From assembly GCF_006335145.1 (NCBI RefSeq), contig NZ_VDMN01000002.1:620001-684000 (forward strand): a DNA stretch of 64,000 bases, read 5' to 3'. The notes under the pieces were generated by a model. The model was not told where the DNA came from. It ran no database searches and saw only the letters and a list, made by a program, of their open reading frames with translations. The stretch is from Aliirhizobium smilacinae (GTDB lineage Bacteria; Pseudomonadota; Alphaproteobacteria; Rhizobiales; Rhizobiaceae). Of this stretch, positions 16,649-25,623 are shown in pieces; positions within the stretch are counted from its first letter, which is position 1; every line of letters starts with the position of its first letter. A program made the translations under genes and the position numbers.

Positions 16649-16818
16649 ATCTGTCGGATCGGCTGGTTATCTTGCCGTGCCGGGAAGCCTGTACTGTCTG
16701 CGGCATTCACTACCAAGTGTATGGCTATACAACCCAATTTTCCGACAAGCTATTGCTTGTCGGTGAGAGATGCTTATCTCGGGAGTATGGAGACAATCTC
16801 GATGATACAGGTGAAGTG

Positions 16819-17295
16819 ATGGCTTGGACCGCAGCCGTCGCGATCCTGTTGGTGGGGTTGCTGTTCATCTTCAATCGACGTTTTGCCTATCCCGCACTGG
16901 CGCTGGTTGCGATCGTCGGCATCGTCGTGGCCGTCGCAACAGTACTGCAACCATCTGCGCGCCAGAACACGAAGGAAGCCGTCGCGGCAAAAGCCTCTTT
17001 GGATCCGCGAGCATGCCCGGACGTTTCGAAGCCCATCGCCATCGAATTCGTCAACGGCAACAATACGGCAATTCAGAGAGTATCCTTCAGTCTCATCGGA
17101 CGCGTAAAGGAACATTCTTCGATTGCCTATCGCGGCTTTCTGAGGGACGACAAGATCATTGCGCCAGGAGAGGCTTCGGTGACTTGCCAAGGGCTGCTTC
17201 CGCTCGGCTTTGCTCCCCCCCGACCTTCAACGATCAAACCTGAAGACTACGATTGGTCTGTCGATGTCTCGCTTCTCGATTTTGCGACCCGATAG
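16819..17295 (+). CDS. Small membrane protein of unknown function
   Basis: A 158-residue protein I do not recognise. Residues 2-20 (AWTAAVAILLVGLLFIF) and about 24-45 form two adjacent transmembrane segments. The rest (from SARQNTKEAVAAK) is soluble and contains two cysteines (DPRACPD and VTCQGLL), compatible with a periplasmic disulfide. ATG 16819 was chosen because it directly precedes the hydrophobic helix and follows AGGTGAAG; the frame is also open upstream to 16645, where the sequence looks non-coding. It is convergent with the DUF2264 gene and separated from it by a hairpin. Confidence 0.55.
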   Translation: MAWTAAVAILLVGLLFIFNRRFAYPALALVAIVGIVVAVATVLQPSARQNTKEAVAAKASLDPRACPDVSKPIAIEFVNGNNTAIQRVSFSLIGRVKEHSSIAYRGFLRDDKIIAPGEASVTCQGLLPLGFAPPRPSTIKPEDYDWSVDVSLLDFATR

Positions 17296-17296
17296 G

Positions 17297-17320
17297 CTCT
17301 CCGGACAGAAATCCGGAGAG
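17297..17320. terminator. Hairpin between convergent genes
   Basis: CTCTCCGGA (17297-17305) pairs perfectly with TCCGGAGAG (17312-17320) across a 6-nt loop. It sits between the stops of the small membrane protein and the DUF2264 gene, so it could end both transcripts. There is no U-run on either side. Confidence 0.5.
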
Positions 17321-17334
17321 GACCAGGCTCGGGT

Positions 17335-19182
17335 TCAATCGCCGAAGATAGGAACCGGAAAGCCTTCACTGCGGAAAAGCTGCTCGAGTTCGCCGATATC
17401 GGGGCATTTCGGCGGGTTCTGCAACAATTCCGTGCTTGGATCGGCCTTCGCAAGGGCGACGACTGCAGTTGCTAGCAGTGTCGTACCGACCGCGATCTCA
17501 CCGCGAAGCTGAGGGACGAGCGTTTTGGCGTGGATGAGGTTGCTATTGGCAATGGCGCTGATCGCCTGACCGCTCCGTCGGAAGACCGGCGACAGATCAA
17601 AGATGGCGCTGGTATCCGTCTGACCACGCCAGATGGCGCTGCCTTCGCCTTGTTCTGCGAGATCGGCGTTGAAATCGGCCCGCGGGATGGCAAAGCCACC
17701 CTCGCTCGTCTGTAACGGGCGCGGTGTGGTGATGCGGTGGAGGCGGATATGCCAGGGATTGGCCGGCACAAGCCAGGTCTCGACGGTGACGTCATCCCAA
17801 GGTTTCCAGCGGGAATAGAGCTTGTCGCCGGCAATCAAGGCCTCTTCCAGCGTCTCACGCATACGAAAATGCACGCCATCATCGGAAAGACCCAGCATGC
17901 CGTCGAAGCTTGCAGCGGCAAAATGGCGGTCGTTAAGCTCTATGTTGAAAGCGTAACGCGTCGAATAGACGAATTTCGAGTATTTCTCGTTGGCGCCGAG
18001 CATCTTGTCATGCTGCTGGCCGGAGGAGAGAATGACGACATTACCCGGCGTGTGCATCGCCACCATGCCGGCTTCCTTCAGCGGCACCGGATCAGCGAAA
18101 CTCGGAGCGGGACTTTCCTCGGCCGCCCAGAACGGGTGGTCGGCCGGAAGTGCCAAGGGCAGGAAGAATTTCAGCGCCCAATAGGGGGAGCCAGCCGAAT
18201 TATAGCTCTCGCTCATCATCAGGTTCGGATAACCGTAACCGATGGATAGCACGCCGTCGCGCTCGGCAATCGGCAGATCCGACCACCAGCGGATGTGGCG
18301 CATGTAATAACCCTTGATCTCGCTCCACGGCAAAGCCTCGACACCCGCAAAGGCCAATGCGCCCCATATGCCGCCGCAGGCGAAACGATAGGTCTGGCTG
18401 CGGCCGAAGGCCAGCGCTGCGCCATCGGGTCCGAACCAGTGACGGATATCCGTGGCAAACACATTGGCGCGCTCGCGATAGGCGGAGGCGCGTTTGGTGT
18501 CGTCCTTGGCAATGACGGAATAGATCAGTGCATAGAAATGCAGTGCGAAGGGTACGTAATGGTCGGCGCGCTTCACCGGCCCGTCCCGATACCAGCCTTC
18601 GCCGAGCCGAAACGCCTCGACCTCGTCGAGATATTGCTCGGTCAGCGCGCGGTCGAAATCGATACCGGCGCGGGTGAGGCCGAGATCGATCAGGACGCGG
18701 AAAAACTTCCAGTTATTATCGACGAATTCCTTGTCTCGTGCCGAAATCAGGTAGGCGGCGATGGTGGCTTTCTGGGCTTCGCTCAAAGGGTCCCAGATGA
18801 ATTGCGGCACCATGGCAATGGCAAAGCCGATAGCCGCCAGTTCCACCTGCCGCTGATCGGTGCGGGACACATCGCCCCAATATTCGGGATGCGACGGATC
18901 GGTGCCGTTGGCAAGACCGCGGCGATAAAGCTCCCAATGCGGAAAATCGTAGCCACCGGCTGCGAGCGGCACGATGCCCCAGAGCGGCCGGGCAAAACCT
19001 TCGAGATCTGCGGCGGCACGATCGAAATGGGCGCCGGTAGCGCTGAGACGCACACGCGCGCCACCCTCTGAAAAATAGGGGAGGAGCGGCTTGAACAGAT
19101 CCATCACCGCTTTCGCGATATCGTCGCGCGTCTTGAGAGGATTGCCATGGAGGGGATTGGCGCGGGCAGGATCGTAGATCAT
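17335..19182 (-). CDS. DUF2264-domain protein (possible glycan-active enzyme)
   Basis: A 615-residue protein whose sequence from NPLHGNPLKTRDDI through GYPNLMMSESYNSAGSPYW matches the DUF2264 family, predicted to adopt an (alpha/alpha)-barrel. There is no signal peptide. Start ATG 19182 has GGAAG five bases upstream; other in-frame starts at 19197 and inside the terminator are less likely. I recall DUF2264-like proteins being placed in a beta-glucuronidase family (GH154), but this is not established for this branch. It follows a strong terminator at 19204-19240, so it may be expressed by read-through from the upstream ABC/GH88 operon. Together with GH88 and heparinase-family neighbours it suggests uronate-containing oligosaccharides. 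Confidence 0.72.
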   Translation of the reverse strand: MIYDPARANPLHGNPLKTRDDIAKAVMDLFKPLLPYFSEGGARVRLSATGAHFDRAAADLEGFARPLWGIVPLAAGGYDFPHWELYRRGLANGTDPSHPEYWGDVSRTDQRQVELAAIGFAIAMVPQFIWDPLSEAQKATIAAYLISARDKEFVDNNWKFFRVLIDLGLTRAGIDFDRALTEQYLDEVEAFRLGEGWYRDGPVKRADHYVPFALHFYALIYSVIAKDDTKRASAYRERANVFATDIRHWFGPDGAALAFGRSQTYRFACGGIWGALAFAGVEALPWSEIKGYYMRHIRWWSDLPIAERDGVLSIGYGYPNLMMSESYNSAGSPYWALKFFLPLALPADHPFWAAEESPAPSFADPVPLKEAGMVAMHTPGNVVILSSGQQHDKMLGANEKYSKFVYSTRYAFNIELNDRHFAAASFDGMLGLSDDGVHFRMRETLEEALIAGDKLYSRWKPWDDVTVETWLVPANPWHIRLHRITTPRPLQTSEGGFAIPRADFNADLAEQGEGSAIWRGQTDTSAIFDLSPVFRRSGQAISAIANSNLIHAKTLVPQLRGEIAVGTTLLATAVVALAKADPSTELLQNPPKCPDIGELEQLFRSEGFPVPIFGD

Positions 19183-19203
19183 CGTTCTTCCGTTCATACT
19201 GGC

Positions 19204-19240
19204 AAAAGAAAACCCCGCGGTGACCAGGGTCACCGCGGGG
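19204..19240 (-). terminator. Rho-independent terminator after the binding-protein gene
   Basis: On the minus strand CCCCGCGGTGACC pairs with GGTCACCGCGGGG (13 bp), followed by TTTTCTTTT. It lies just after the binding-protein stop (19250) and just before the DUF2264 start, so it partly separates DUF2264 from the ABC operon. Confidence 0.85.
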
Positions 19241-19249
19241 GCAGGGCTG

Positions 19250-20530
19250 TTACTTGATGGCTTTCACGCCGTCGGTCATTTCCTTCAGACCGTCGTCGAT
19301 CGAGATATTGTCGGTCATCAGCGAGTCATGCGCGCGGTTGAGGATGACCTCGATACGTGCGGCATTCGGCGTCACCGCCATTTCCAGATAGGACTTGCCG
19401 GGTTCGAGTGCTGCCTTGCTGGTCTCGTCCTGCGGGAAGCCGGGCAGCGAAGCGATCTTTGCCGTCACTTCCGGCGTACGAACGGTCGGGATCGTGCCGG
19501 TCGAGGCGATGATCGAGGCACCTTCCGCGCCGGTGACGAACTTGATGAAGTCGAGCACCGCTTCCTTCTGGGTGGAATTGCTGTTGACCGACAGGCCGGA
19601 AATCTGAGCGGCCGTCGTGCCGGCGACAACGCCTTCCGGATGCGGGAATTTTGCAATGCCCCAGTTCTTGCTCTTCGATTCACCCGAAGCCACCTTGGCG
19701 ATCTGGGTGCCGACAAACCATGTGCCCATCGGCAGCATGCCGACAGTGCCGTTGAAGAACGGACCCGAATAATGGGTGTTGGACGTCTTCAGCGTTGCAT
19801 AGGAAGGCACGACGCCACCCTTCTGCAGAGCCAGCGCACGCTCGTACCACGGTTTCAGGAAGGCGTAGTCAGGGCCGGCCAGCGTGTTCTTGCCATCCTG
19901 AATGCCGGGAAGCTGCACGGTGGAGCGCCAGGTGTGAAGCAGTGCGCCATAGGTCTTGTTGACGCCCATGCCGCCGGCAAGCTTCTTCGCCGTCTCGTCG
20001 AACTGCGCCCAGGTCATGTCATTGGTCGGGTAAGCTACGCCGGCTTTGTCGAAGATGTCCTTGTTGTAGTAGACGACCCAGAAATCCGAGCGGAACGGCA
20101 GTGAATAGAGCTTGCCGTCGACCGTCATTTCCTCGGCCAGACCGCCGAAGGATGCGGGATCGATCTTCGCCTCTTTCATGAAGGCCGACAGGTCCATGAT
20201 CGAGCCGGCGCGGATGAGGTTCGTGTAGTTCGGCACGTCCTTCACGGTGACGATGTCGATATCCTTGGAGCCGCCCGCAAGCTGGGTGGCGATCATCTGC
20301 TGGTAATCCGTCGAGCCGAGATCGATATGCTCGAACTTCACGTTAGGATTTTTGGCCTGATAGCCTTCGATCAGCGGCTTGTAATACTGAACCTTGTCCC
20401 AGTCCCACAGTGCCCAACGCAGCGTGACCGGCGCGCCGGACTGAGCCATGGCGACTGTTGCCGTCGATGCTGCCAAAGCAAGGCCCGCCAATGCGAGCTT
20501 CATGCCTCTCCCGAATTTTTCCAAAACCAT
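19250..20530 (-). CDS. ABC sugar-binding protein, family 1
   Basis: A 426-residue receptor. ATG 20530 is chosen for AAGGAG seven bases upstream; an internal ATG at 20506 also precedes the signal peptide. The hydrophobic leader (MKLALAGLALAASTATVAMA) is cut near AQS. The mature part has SBP_bac_1 features (RWALWDWDKVQYYKPLIEGY, MLPMGTWFVGTQI). It is the last gene of the minus-strand operon that begins at 25398 and is followed by a strong terminator. The ligand is likely a uronate-containing oligosaccharide, by association with the GH88 enzyme. Confidence 0.88.
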   Translation of the reverse strand: MVLEKFGRGMKLALAGLALAASTATVAMAQSGAPVTLRWALWDWDKVQYYKPLIEGYQAKNPNVKFEHIDLGSTDYQQMIATQLAGGSKDIDIVTVKDVPNYTNLIRAGSIMDLSAFMKEAKIDPASFGGLAEEMTVDGKLYSLPFRSDFWVVYYNKDIFDKAGVAYPTNDMTWAQFDETAKKLAGGMGVNKTYGALLHTWRSTVQLPGIQDGKNTLAGPDYAFLKPWYERALALQKGGVVPSYATLKTSNTHYSGPFFNGTVGMLPMGTWFVGTQIAKVASGESKSKNWGIAKFPHPEGVVAGTTAAQISGLSVNSNSTQKEAVLDFIKFVTGAEGASIIASTGTIPTVRTPEVTAKIASLPGFPQDETSKAALEPGKSYLEMAVTPNAARIEVILNRAHDSLMTDNISIDDGLKEMTDGVKAIK

Positions 20531-20561
20531 CCTGTTTCTCCTTCCCTGGATTATGTCTGGA

Positions 20562-21293
20562 TCAGATATGTTTTGCGTCAGCCGTCCCTGTTTCGAGGGC
20601 GGGCGGTACCGCAACAGGCAGGGCAAGCACCATCATGGCGGCTCGGTGAGCGGCGAAAACGATGGCGAACATGCCAAGAGAAAAATTGAGCGTGGCCGGC
20701 ATGAAAACCGACACCGGATAAAATGCGATATGGGCAAGCCACAGGCCCGCCACGAAAAGAAGTGCCGCAATCACCGGCAGTGGCCTGATGATCGAAGCCA
20801 TAGCCGAAAGCCGCAGCAGGTTTGCGGTCGACAGGTCGCGCATCACCATCAGCACCAGCAGATGGCAGGCCATCACGCAGAGAAAGCCGGTCACAACGAG
20901 CGCGATCGCCAGCGGGGCCGCCATCGCCAGATTGTCACGTGTTGCCGATGCATAGGTGCCGATAGCATAGACCCCGAGGCCGATTGCACCTGCAAAAAAC
21001 AGCCCCCACAGCGTCGCGCGCCAGAAATAACGACGCATCGCGTCCAGAAAGTCCTGCAGCAGATAGGTGTTGCGATCCTCGACAAGCGCGACGCAAACAA
21101 AGGCCGAAGCGGCGAGCGCTGCGGGCAGGGGAATGATAAAAAGAGCGGCCAGAATGAACAGGATGTTCAGTTTGACCATTTCCCACCATTCGCGCGCGAA
21201 AATCTGGCCGAACAAGGCAAGGCCGGTCTTTTTCGGCGCATTCTTGGGAATGCCCGGCCCTTCCTTCGTCCACATGTTCCGCAGCCACTGCAT
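20562..21293 (-). CDS. YesL-like (DUF624) membrane protein
   Basis: A 243-residue protein with about five transmembrane helices (for example KLNILFILAALFIIPLPAAL and VIAALLFVAGLWLAHIAFYP). The opening MQWLRNMWTKEGPGIPKNAP and the following helix pattern match the DUF624/YesL family, a frequent companion of oligosaccharide ABC importers in pectin and glycan clusters. The function of the family is unknown. It lies between the ATPase gene (24-base gap) and the receptor gene. It may assist permease assembly; this is conjecture. Confidence 0.78.
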   Translation of the reverse strand: MQWLRNMWTKEGPGIPKNAPKKTGLALFGQIFAREWWEMVKLNILFILAALFIIPLPAALAASAFVCVALVEDRNTYLLQDFLDAMRRYFWRATLWGLFFAGAIGLGVYAIGTYASATRDNLAMAAPLAIALVVTGFLCVMACHLLVLMVMRDLSTANLLRLSAMASIIRPLPVIAALLFVAGLWLAHIAFYPVSVFMPATLNFSLGMFAIVFAAHRAAMMVLALPVAVPPALETGTADAKHI

Positions 21294-21317
21294 GGCCTTC
21301 CTCCAGATGCGGCCTCC

Positions 21318-22427
21318 TCAGTAGAGGATGGACCGTTCCGTTTCCTTGTCGAACAACTGCATGTTGGTCGTATCGACGACCAGCTTCGCCGTTTCGCCCG
21401 TTCTCGCCTTGAAGCGCGGCGAGACACGAACAGTCATAGCCTTTTCCCCGGCGGTGATATTGAGATGGATCTCCGAACCCATCGGTTCTGCAAGATCGAC
21501 CACGGCTTCGAACGGCGCGATGTTTTCAGGATTGATGTCGCCCGGCGCCAGTTCATGGAAGTTTTCAGGACGAATACCAACGATAACGTCCTTGCCTTCG
21601 TATGGCGCGATACGGGCCTTGTCGAAGCCGGCCGGGATCGGCAGTACACGTCCGTCGAAGATCGCGACATAGCCTTCGCCGCGCTTTTCGATCTTCGAAG
21701 GCAGCATGTTCATCTGCGGTGCGCCGATAAAGCCAGCGACGAACATATTGATCGGCCGGTCATAGAGGTTCTGCGGCGTGTCGACCTGCTGGATATGACC
21801 GTCGGCCATCACGACGATCCGGTCGGCCATGGTCATGGCTTCGATCTGGTCATGGGTAACGTAGATGAAGGTCGAGTTCAGCCGCTTGTGCAGCTTGGTG
21901 ATCTCGGCGCGCATCGTGCCGCGCAGCTTGGCGTCGAGGTTGGACAGCGGCTCGTCGAGCAGAAAGACTTCCGGGTTGCGCACCATGGCGCGGCCCAGCG
22001 CCACGCGCTGCCGCTGGCCACCGGAAAGCGCCTTGGGCTTGCGGTTCAGGAGATGCGTGATGTCGAGGATCTTGGCGGCTTCCTGCACCTTCCGGTCGAT
22101 GACTTCGCGCGAGGCTTTACGCAGCTGCAGGCCGAATGCCATGTTCTTGTAGACGGTCATATGCGGGTAAAGCGCATAGTTCTGGAACACCATGGCGATG
22201 TCGCGGTCTTTCGAGGGCACGTCGTTGACGAGGTCGCCGCCGATGATCAGTTCGCCGCCGGAGATTTCCTCGAGGCCGGCGATCATGCGCAGGGTGGTCG
22301 ATTTTCCGCAGCCGGACGGGCCAACCAGAATGATGAATTCCTTGTCGGCGATCTCCAGATCGATGTCATGGACAACGGTCAGTGCACCGTAGGACTTGTT
22401 CAATTTCTTGAGTGAAATGCTGGCCAT
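21318..22427 (-). CDS. ABC transporter ATPase, UgpC/MsmK type
   Basis: 369 residues. Walker A GPSGCGKST, Q-loop FQNYALYPHMTVYKN, signature LSGGQRQRVALGRAM, Walker B VFLLDEPLSNLDAKLR and switch histidine YVTHDQIEAMTMADR are all intact, followed by a C-terminal TOBE/OB region. It is in the same operon as the permeases at 23617 and 24457, with the GH88 gene placed between. The 12-base gap to the GH88 stop indicates co-transcription. It is similar to, but distinct from, the ATPase at 9659. Confidence 0.9.
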   Translation of the reverse strand: MASISLKKLNKSYGALTVVHDIDLEIADKEFIILVGPSGCGKSTTLRMIAGLEEISGGELIIGGDLVNDVPSKDRDIAMVFQNYALYPHMTVYKNMAFGLQLRKASREVIDRKVQEAAKILDITHLLNRKPKALSGGQRQRVALGRAMVRNPEVFLLDEPLSNLDAKLRGTMRAEITKLHKRLNSTFIYVTHDQIEAMTMADRIVVMADGHIQQVDTPQNLYDRPINMFVAGFIGAPQMNMLPSKIEKRGEGYVAIFDGRVLPIPAGFDKARIAPYEGKDVIVGIRPENFHELAPGDINPENIAPFEAVVDLAEPMGSEIHLNITAGEKAMTVRVSPRFKARTGETAKLVVDTTNMQLFDKETERSILY

Positions 22428-22439
22428 CGGTTTGTTCTC

Positions 22440-23612
22440 TCACCAGTAGGAAGACCACGAACGCGACAGGCGCGTCAGGGCCTCCATGTAATAATAGTCA
22501 CCCCATGACACGCACTCGTCGACGCCTTCGCCGCGGCAGGTGTTGTAGGGGGATTTCTTGGAATAGGTGCCGTGCAGGACCAGCCCGTTGGAAACGGCCG
22601 GGTCTTTAACCGCGTAGTGATCGGAAAGGCTCTTCACCATCCGACGGGCGAGATCGCGGTAACGGTCTGCGTCTTCGCCGCCCACCAGATCCGCCATCTC
22701 CAGAAGCCCGCAGGCGACGATGGAGGCCGCCGATGTATCACGCGGCTCGCCGTCGCCATCGGAAAACACCATGTCCCAGTAGGGCACCATGTCGGCCGGC
22801 AGCTTGTTCAGGTAGAAAGCCAGCAGCCGGTCGAACGTGTCGCGATATTCGTCGATGCGCTCGTAACGATAGGAAAACGCCATGCCGGCTACGCCCCAGG
22901 CCTGACCGCGAGCCCAGAAACTGTCGTCGCTATAGCCCTGCTTGGTGGCGCCACGCACCGGCGCGCCGGTTACCGGGTCCATGTAAAACGTGTGATAGGT
23001 GGAATCATCCGGCCGCACGGAATTGGCCAGCGTCGTGCGGGCGTGGATCAGTGCGATGTCGCGGTATTTCGGATCGCCGGTCTGTTCCGTCGCCCAGTAG
23101 AGCAGCGGCAGGTTCAGCAGGCAGTCGATGATGTAGCGGTATTCCTCGGCCACGCCCTTGCGGCCCCAGGCCTGAATGAACTGACCGATCGGCTGATAAC
23201 GCTCGATCAGCTGGTCGGCGGCAAGAAGCGCTGCCTTGCGACCATCCTCGTCGCCCACCAGTTTCCAGGCGGCAATGCAGGAAGGGGAATAGAGAAACCC
23301 CATGTCGTGATGGTCGGTCTCGATGCGGTTTTCGATCCGGTGGAGAAAACTCTGTACCTGGATCTGGGCCGCATACTGAAACACCTTGTCGCCGCTATGC
23401 TCGAAGGCTAGCCAGATCTCGCCCGGCCAGAAGCCGGCCGTCCACTGATCGTTGGCGACGGGCGGATAGAAGTTGTTCACGCTTGAATGATTCTGCGCGG
23501 CGTAGGTGAATTCCGGCAGGTTATGGCGGATCTGCGCGACGGCAACATCGAGGGCCGCTTTCACCTCTGCGTCTGTGATCGGCTGCGGGGCGATGGGGGA
23601 AACGGCGTTCAT
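22440..23612 (-). CDS. GH88-family unsaturated glucuronyl hydrolase
   Basis: A 390-residue (alpha/alpha)6-barrel enzyme of family GH88. The two conserved acidic residues appear as Asp103 in HHDMGF and Asp163 in IIDCLLNLPLLYW; their 60-residue spacing matches Asp88/Asp149 of the Bacillus enzyme. Other hallmarks are WTAGFWPGE and RGQAWG. There is no signal peptide, so it acts in the cytoplasm. It releases 4,5-unsaturated uronic acid from oligosaccharides made by polysaccharide lyases. It is embedded in an ABC operon, and a heparinase II/III-family gene is divergent from the operon, so the two activities probably act in series. Confidence 0.9.
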   Translation of the reverse strand: MNAVSPIAPQPITDAEVKAALDVAVAQIRHNLPEFTYAAQNHSSVNNFYPPVANDQWTAGFWPGEIWLAFEHSGDKVFQYAAQIQVQSFLHRIENRIETDHHDMGFLYSPSCIAAWKLVGDEDGRKAALLAADQLIERYQPIGQFIQAWGRKGVAEEYRYIIDCLLNLPLLYWATEQTGDPKYRDIALIHARTTLANSVRPDDSTYHTFYMDPVTGAPVRGATKQGYSDDSFWARGQAWGVAGMAFSYRYERIDEYRDTFDRLLAFYLNKLPADMVPYWDMVFSDGDGEPRDTSAASIVACGLLEMADLVGGEDADRYRDLARRMVKSLSDHYAVKDPAVSNGLVLHGTYSKKSPYNTCRGEGVDECVSWGDYYYMEALTRLSRSWSSYW

Positions 23613-23616
23613 GAAC

Positions 23617-24453
23617 TTAACCCTTGATGCCGGAGGATGCGACGCCTTCGACGAAGAAGCGCTGCAGCGACAGGAAGACGATCAGGACCGGGATCAGCGC
23701 CACGACCGATGCCGCCATGATCAGCCCGTATTCGGCGGAATACTGGCTGATGAACATGCGCAGGCCGATCTGAATGGTCTTCAGCTCGGTCTTGGTCAGG
23801 TAGATCATCGGACCGAGAAAGTCGTTCCAGGTGGTGACGAAGGTGAAGATCGTCAGCGTCGAGAGTGCCGGCTTCGACAGCGGCAGCATGATCTTTGCCC
23901 AGATCTGGTATTCGTTCATGCCGTCGATACGGGCGGCTTCGCAAAGCTCGGTCGGGATCGACATGTAGAACTGCCGCATCAGGAACACGCCGAAAGCGGT
24001 GAAGGCCTGCAGGCAGATCAGCGCCAGATGGGTGTTATTGAGGCCGAATTCGCGCATCAGCAGGAACTGCGGCACCATATAGACCTGCCAGGGCATCGCG
24101 ATGGTGGCGATGTAGCCGAGGAACAGTGCGTTCTTGTAGGGAAATTCCAGCTTGGCAAAGGCGTAGGCCGCAAAGCTGGAGGTGAACAGCTGCATCAGCG
24201 TGACGATGATCGTCAGCTTGGATGTGTTGTAGATGAACAGCGCCAGTGGAATCTTGGTCCAGATATCGACGTAGTTCTGCCACTGCGGTTTGGATGGGAT
24301 CCATTCGATCGGGAAAACGAAGACTTCGCTGCTGAGTTTCAGCGAGGCCGACAGCATCCAGGCGAACGGCAGCAGCATCACGATGGTGATGAGGATGACC
24401 GTCGCATAGATGGCGAACAGTTTTCCGGTGAGTTTCTGGCCGGCAATCCGCAT
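23617..24453 (-). CDS. ABC sugar permease, MalG type
   Basis: A 278-residue inner-membrane protein. The first long helix is LFAIYATVILITIVMLLPFAWML. The EAA loop is CEAARIDGMNEYQIWAKIMLP, and the end FFVEGVASSGIKG is the usual MalG-type terminus. It follows the other permease with only 3 bases between stop and start, and the GH88 gene begins 4 bases after it. It works with the permease at 24457 and the ATPase at 21318. Confidence 0.88.
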   Translation of the reverse strand: MRIAGQKLTGKLFAIYATVILITIVMLLPFAWMLSASLKLSSEVFVFPIEWIPSKPQWQNYVDIWTKIPLALFIYNTSKLTIIVTLMQLFTSSFAAYAFAKLEFPYKNALFLGYIATIAMPWQVYMVPQFLLMREFGLNNTHLALICLQAFTAFGVFLMRQFYMSIPTELCEAARIDGMNEYQIWAKIMLPLSKPALSTLTIFTFVTTWNDFLGPMIYLTKTELKTIQIGLRMFISQYSAEYGLIMAASVVALIPVLIVFLSLQRFFVEGVASSGIKG

Positions 24454-24456
24454 GGC

Positions 24457-25398
24457 TCAGTCCTCCTTCTGGCGGCGGAACTGGATGACGGTGACACCCA
24501 GCACGAGGAAGAACAGGACGAGCGCGATCATGCTGGAGTAACCGAGATCCCAGGAAATGAAGGCCTCGTTGTAGATGTGATAAACGAGGACGAGGGTTGA
24601 GGTGCCGGGTCCGCCCTGGGTGATCATGTAAATCTGGTCGAACACCTTGAAGGACTGGATGGTCAGCATCACGGTGACGAAGAAGGTCGTCGGGCCGAGC
24701 TGCGGCACTGTCACGTAGAGAAACTTCTGCCAGGCATTGGCGCCATCCAGATCGGCGGCCTCATAGAGCTCGGAATTTATGCCCTGCAGGCCGGCCAGAT
24801 AGATGACCATGAAATAACCCATGCTCTTCCACACGCCGAACAGGATGACGGTGACCATCGCCCAATGGCGGTCGGCAGCCCAGCCCGGCATGTTCTGCGG
24901 GTCGAGGCCGAGCGTGTAGAGGATCATGTTCACCGGCCCCATTTCGGGGTTGAAGATCATGTTCCAGACGACGGCGACGGCGACCAGCGATGCGACGTAA
25001 GGGAAAAACATCGCTGTACGGAAGAAATCGCGGCCAAGGATCTTCTGGTTGAGCAGAATGGCAAGGCCAAGCGCGCAGGCGAGCGTTACCGGAACCGAGA
25101 CGACCGTATAGACGATCGTGTTCCAAAAGGCATCCTTGAATGCCTTGTCCTCGAAAAGACGCCAGAAATTGTCGAGGCCGGCAAAAGTGATGGCATTGCT
25201 GCCGTCCCAGTGCATGAAGGCCAGCACGAAGGCGAACAGGATCGGGCCGAGCGTAAAGACGGCAAAGCCCAGAAAGTTCGGCGCAATGAAGGAATAGGCC
25301 ACAAGCGCGTCCTGCACCCGACGGCGACGTCTGGAAACCACCTTGCGTCGTCTTGCCGGAACCGGCGTGTCGCTCGCGGCAACGGTAGAATTGGCCAT
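24457..25398 (-). CDS. ABC sugar permease, MalF type
   Basis: A 313-residue membrane protein and first gene of the minus-strand operon. ATG 25398 is preceded by GGAGGATTTCTT. The N-terminal ~30 residues are strongly basic (RRRKVVSRRRRRVQ), a positively charged cytoplasmic anchor, followed by AYSFIAPNFLGFAVFTLGPILF. The EAA loop is YEAADLDGANAWQKFLYVTVPQL. Transcription probably starts in the region 25399-25623 shared with the heparinase gene. Confidence 0.88.
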   Translation of the reverse strand: MANSTVAASDTPVPARRRKVVSRRRRRVQDALVAYSFIAPNFLGFAVFTLGPILFAFVLAFMHWDGSNAITFAGLDNFWRLFEDKAFKDAFWNTIVYTVVSVPVTLACALGLAILLNQKILGRDFFRTAMFFPYVASLVAVAVVWNMIFNPEMGPVNMILYTLGLDPQNMPGWAADRHWAMVTVILFGVWKSMGYFMVIYLAGLQGINSELYEAADLDGANAWQKFLYVTVPQLGPTTFFVTVMLTIQSFKVFDQIYMITQGGPGTSTLVLVYHIYNEAFISWDLGYSSMIALVLFFLVLGVTVIQFRRQKED

Positions 25399-25505
25399 AA
25401 GAAATCCTCCGAAGAAATCGCCACAGACATGTGCTGCAAAACACTTGTCCGCGGATGCACGTCAGCCAGACCGATCTGCTTCCCGTGCCTCCTCCCACGA
25501 TCGAC

Positions 25506-25584
25506 ATATCATATCCATGACATTGGTCAAACAACTTCTAAATGGATCATATGAATTCTGTAGAAAAGCCAAAATACATATGAT
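25506..25584. promoter_or_regulatory. Divergent control region with ATCATATG repeats and a GntR-like site
   Basis: Between the ABC operon and the heparinase gene, ATCATATG (25546-25553) and CATATGAT (25577-25584) form an inverted repeat, and a third partial copy ATCATAT is at 25508-25514. TTGGTCAAACAA (25523-25534) resembles the dyad sites of FCD-type GntR regulators such as UxuR/ExuR. The GntR gene at 28247 is a plausible partner. Promoter hexamers were not clear on either strand. Confidence 0.45.
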
Positions 25585-25623
25585 AGGCGGGTTCTCAGGC
25601 AGTTTTCATGGCAGGAGGAAGCG

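Noticed and set aside
20448..22415. 655-codon open frame on the plus strand, opposite receptor, YesL and ATPase genes
   Set aside because: Low-complexity, His/Arg-rich composition with no known domain; the minus-strand genes are unambiguous.
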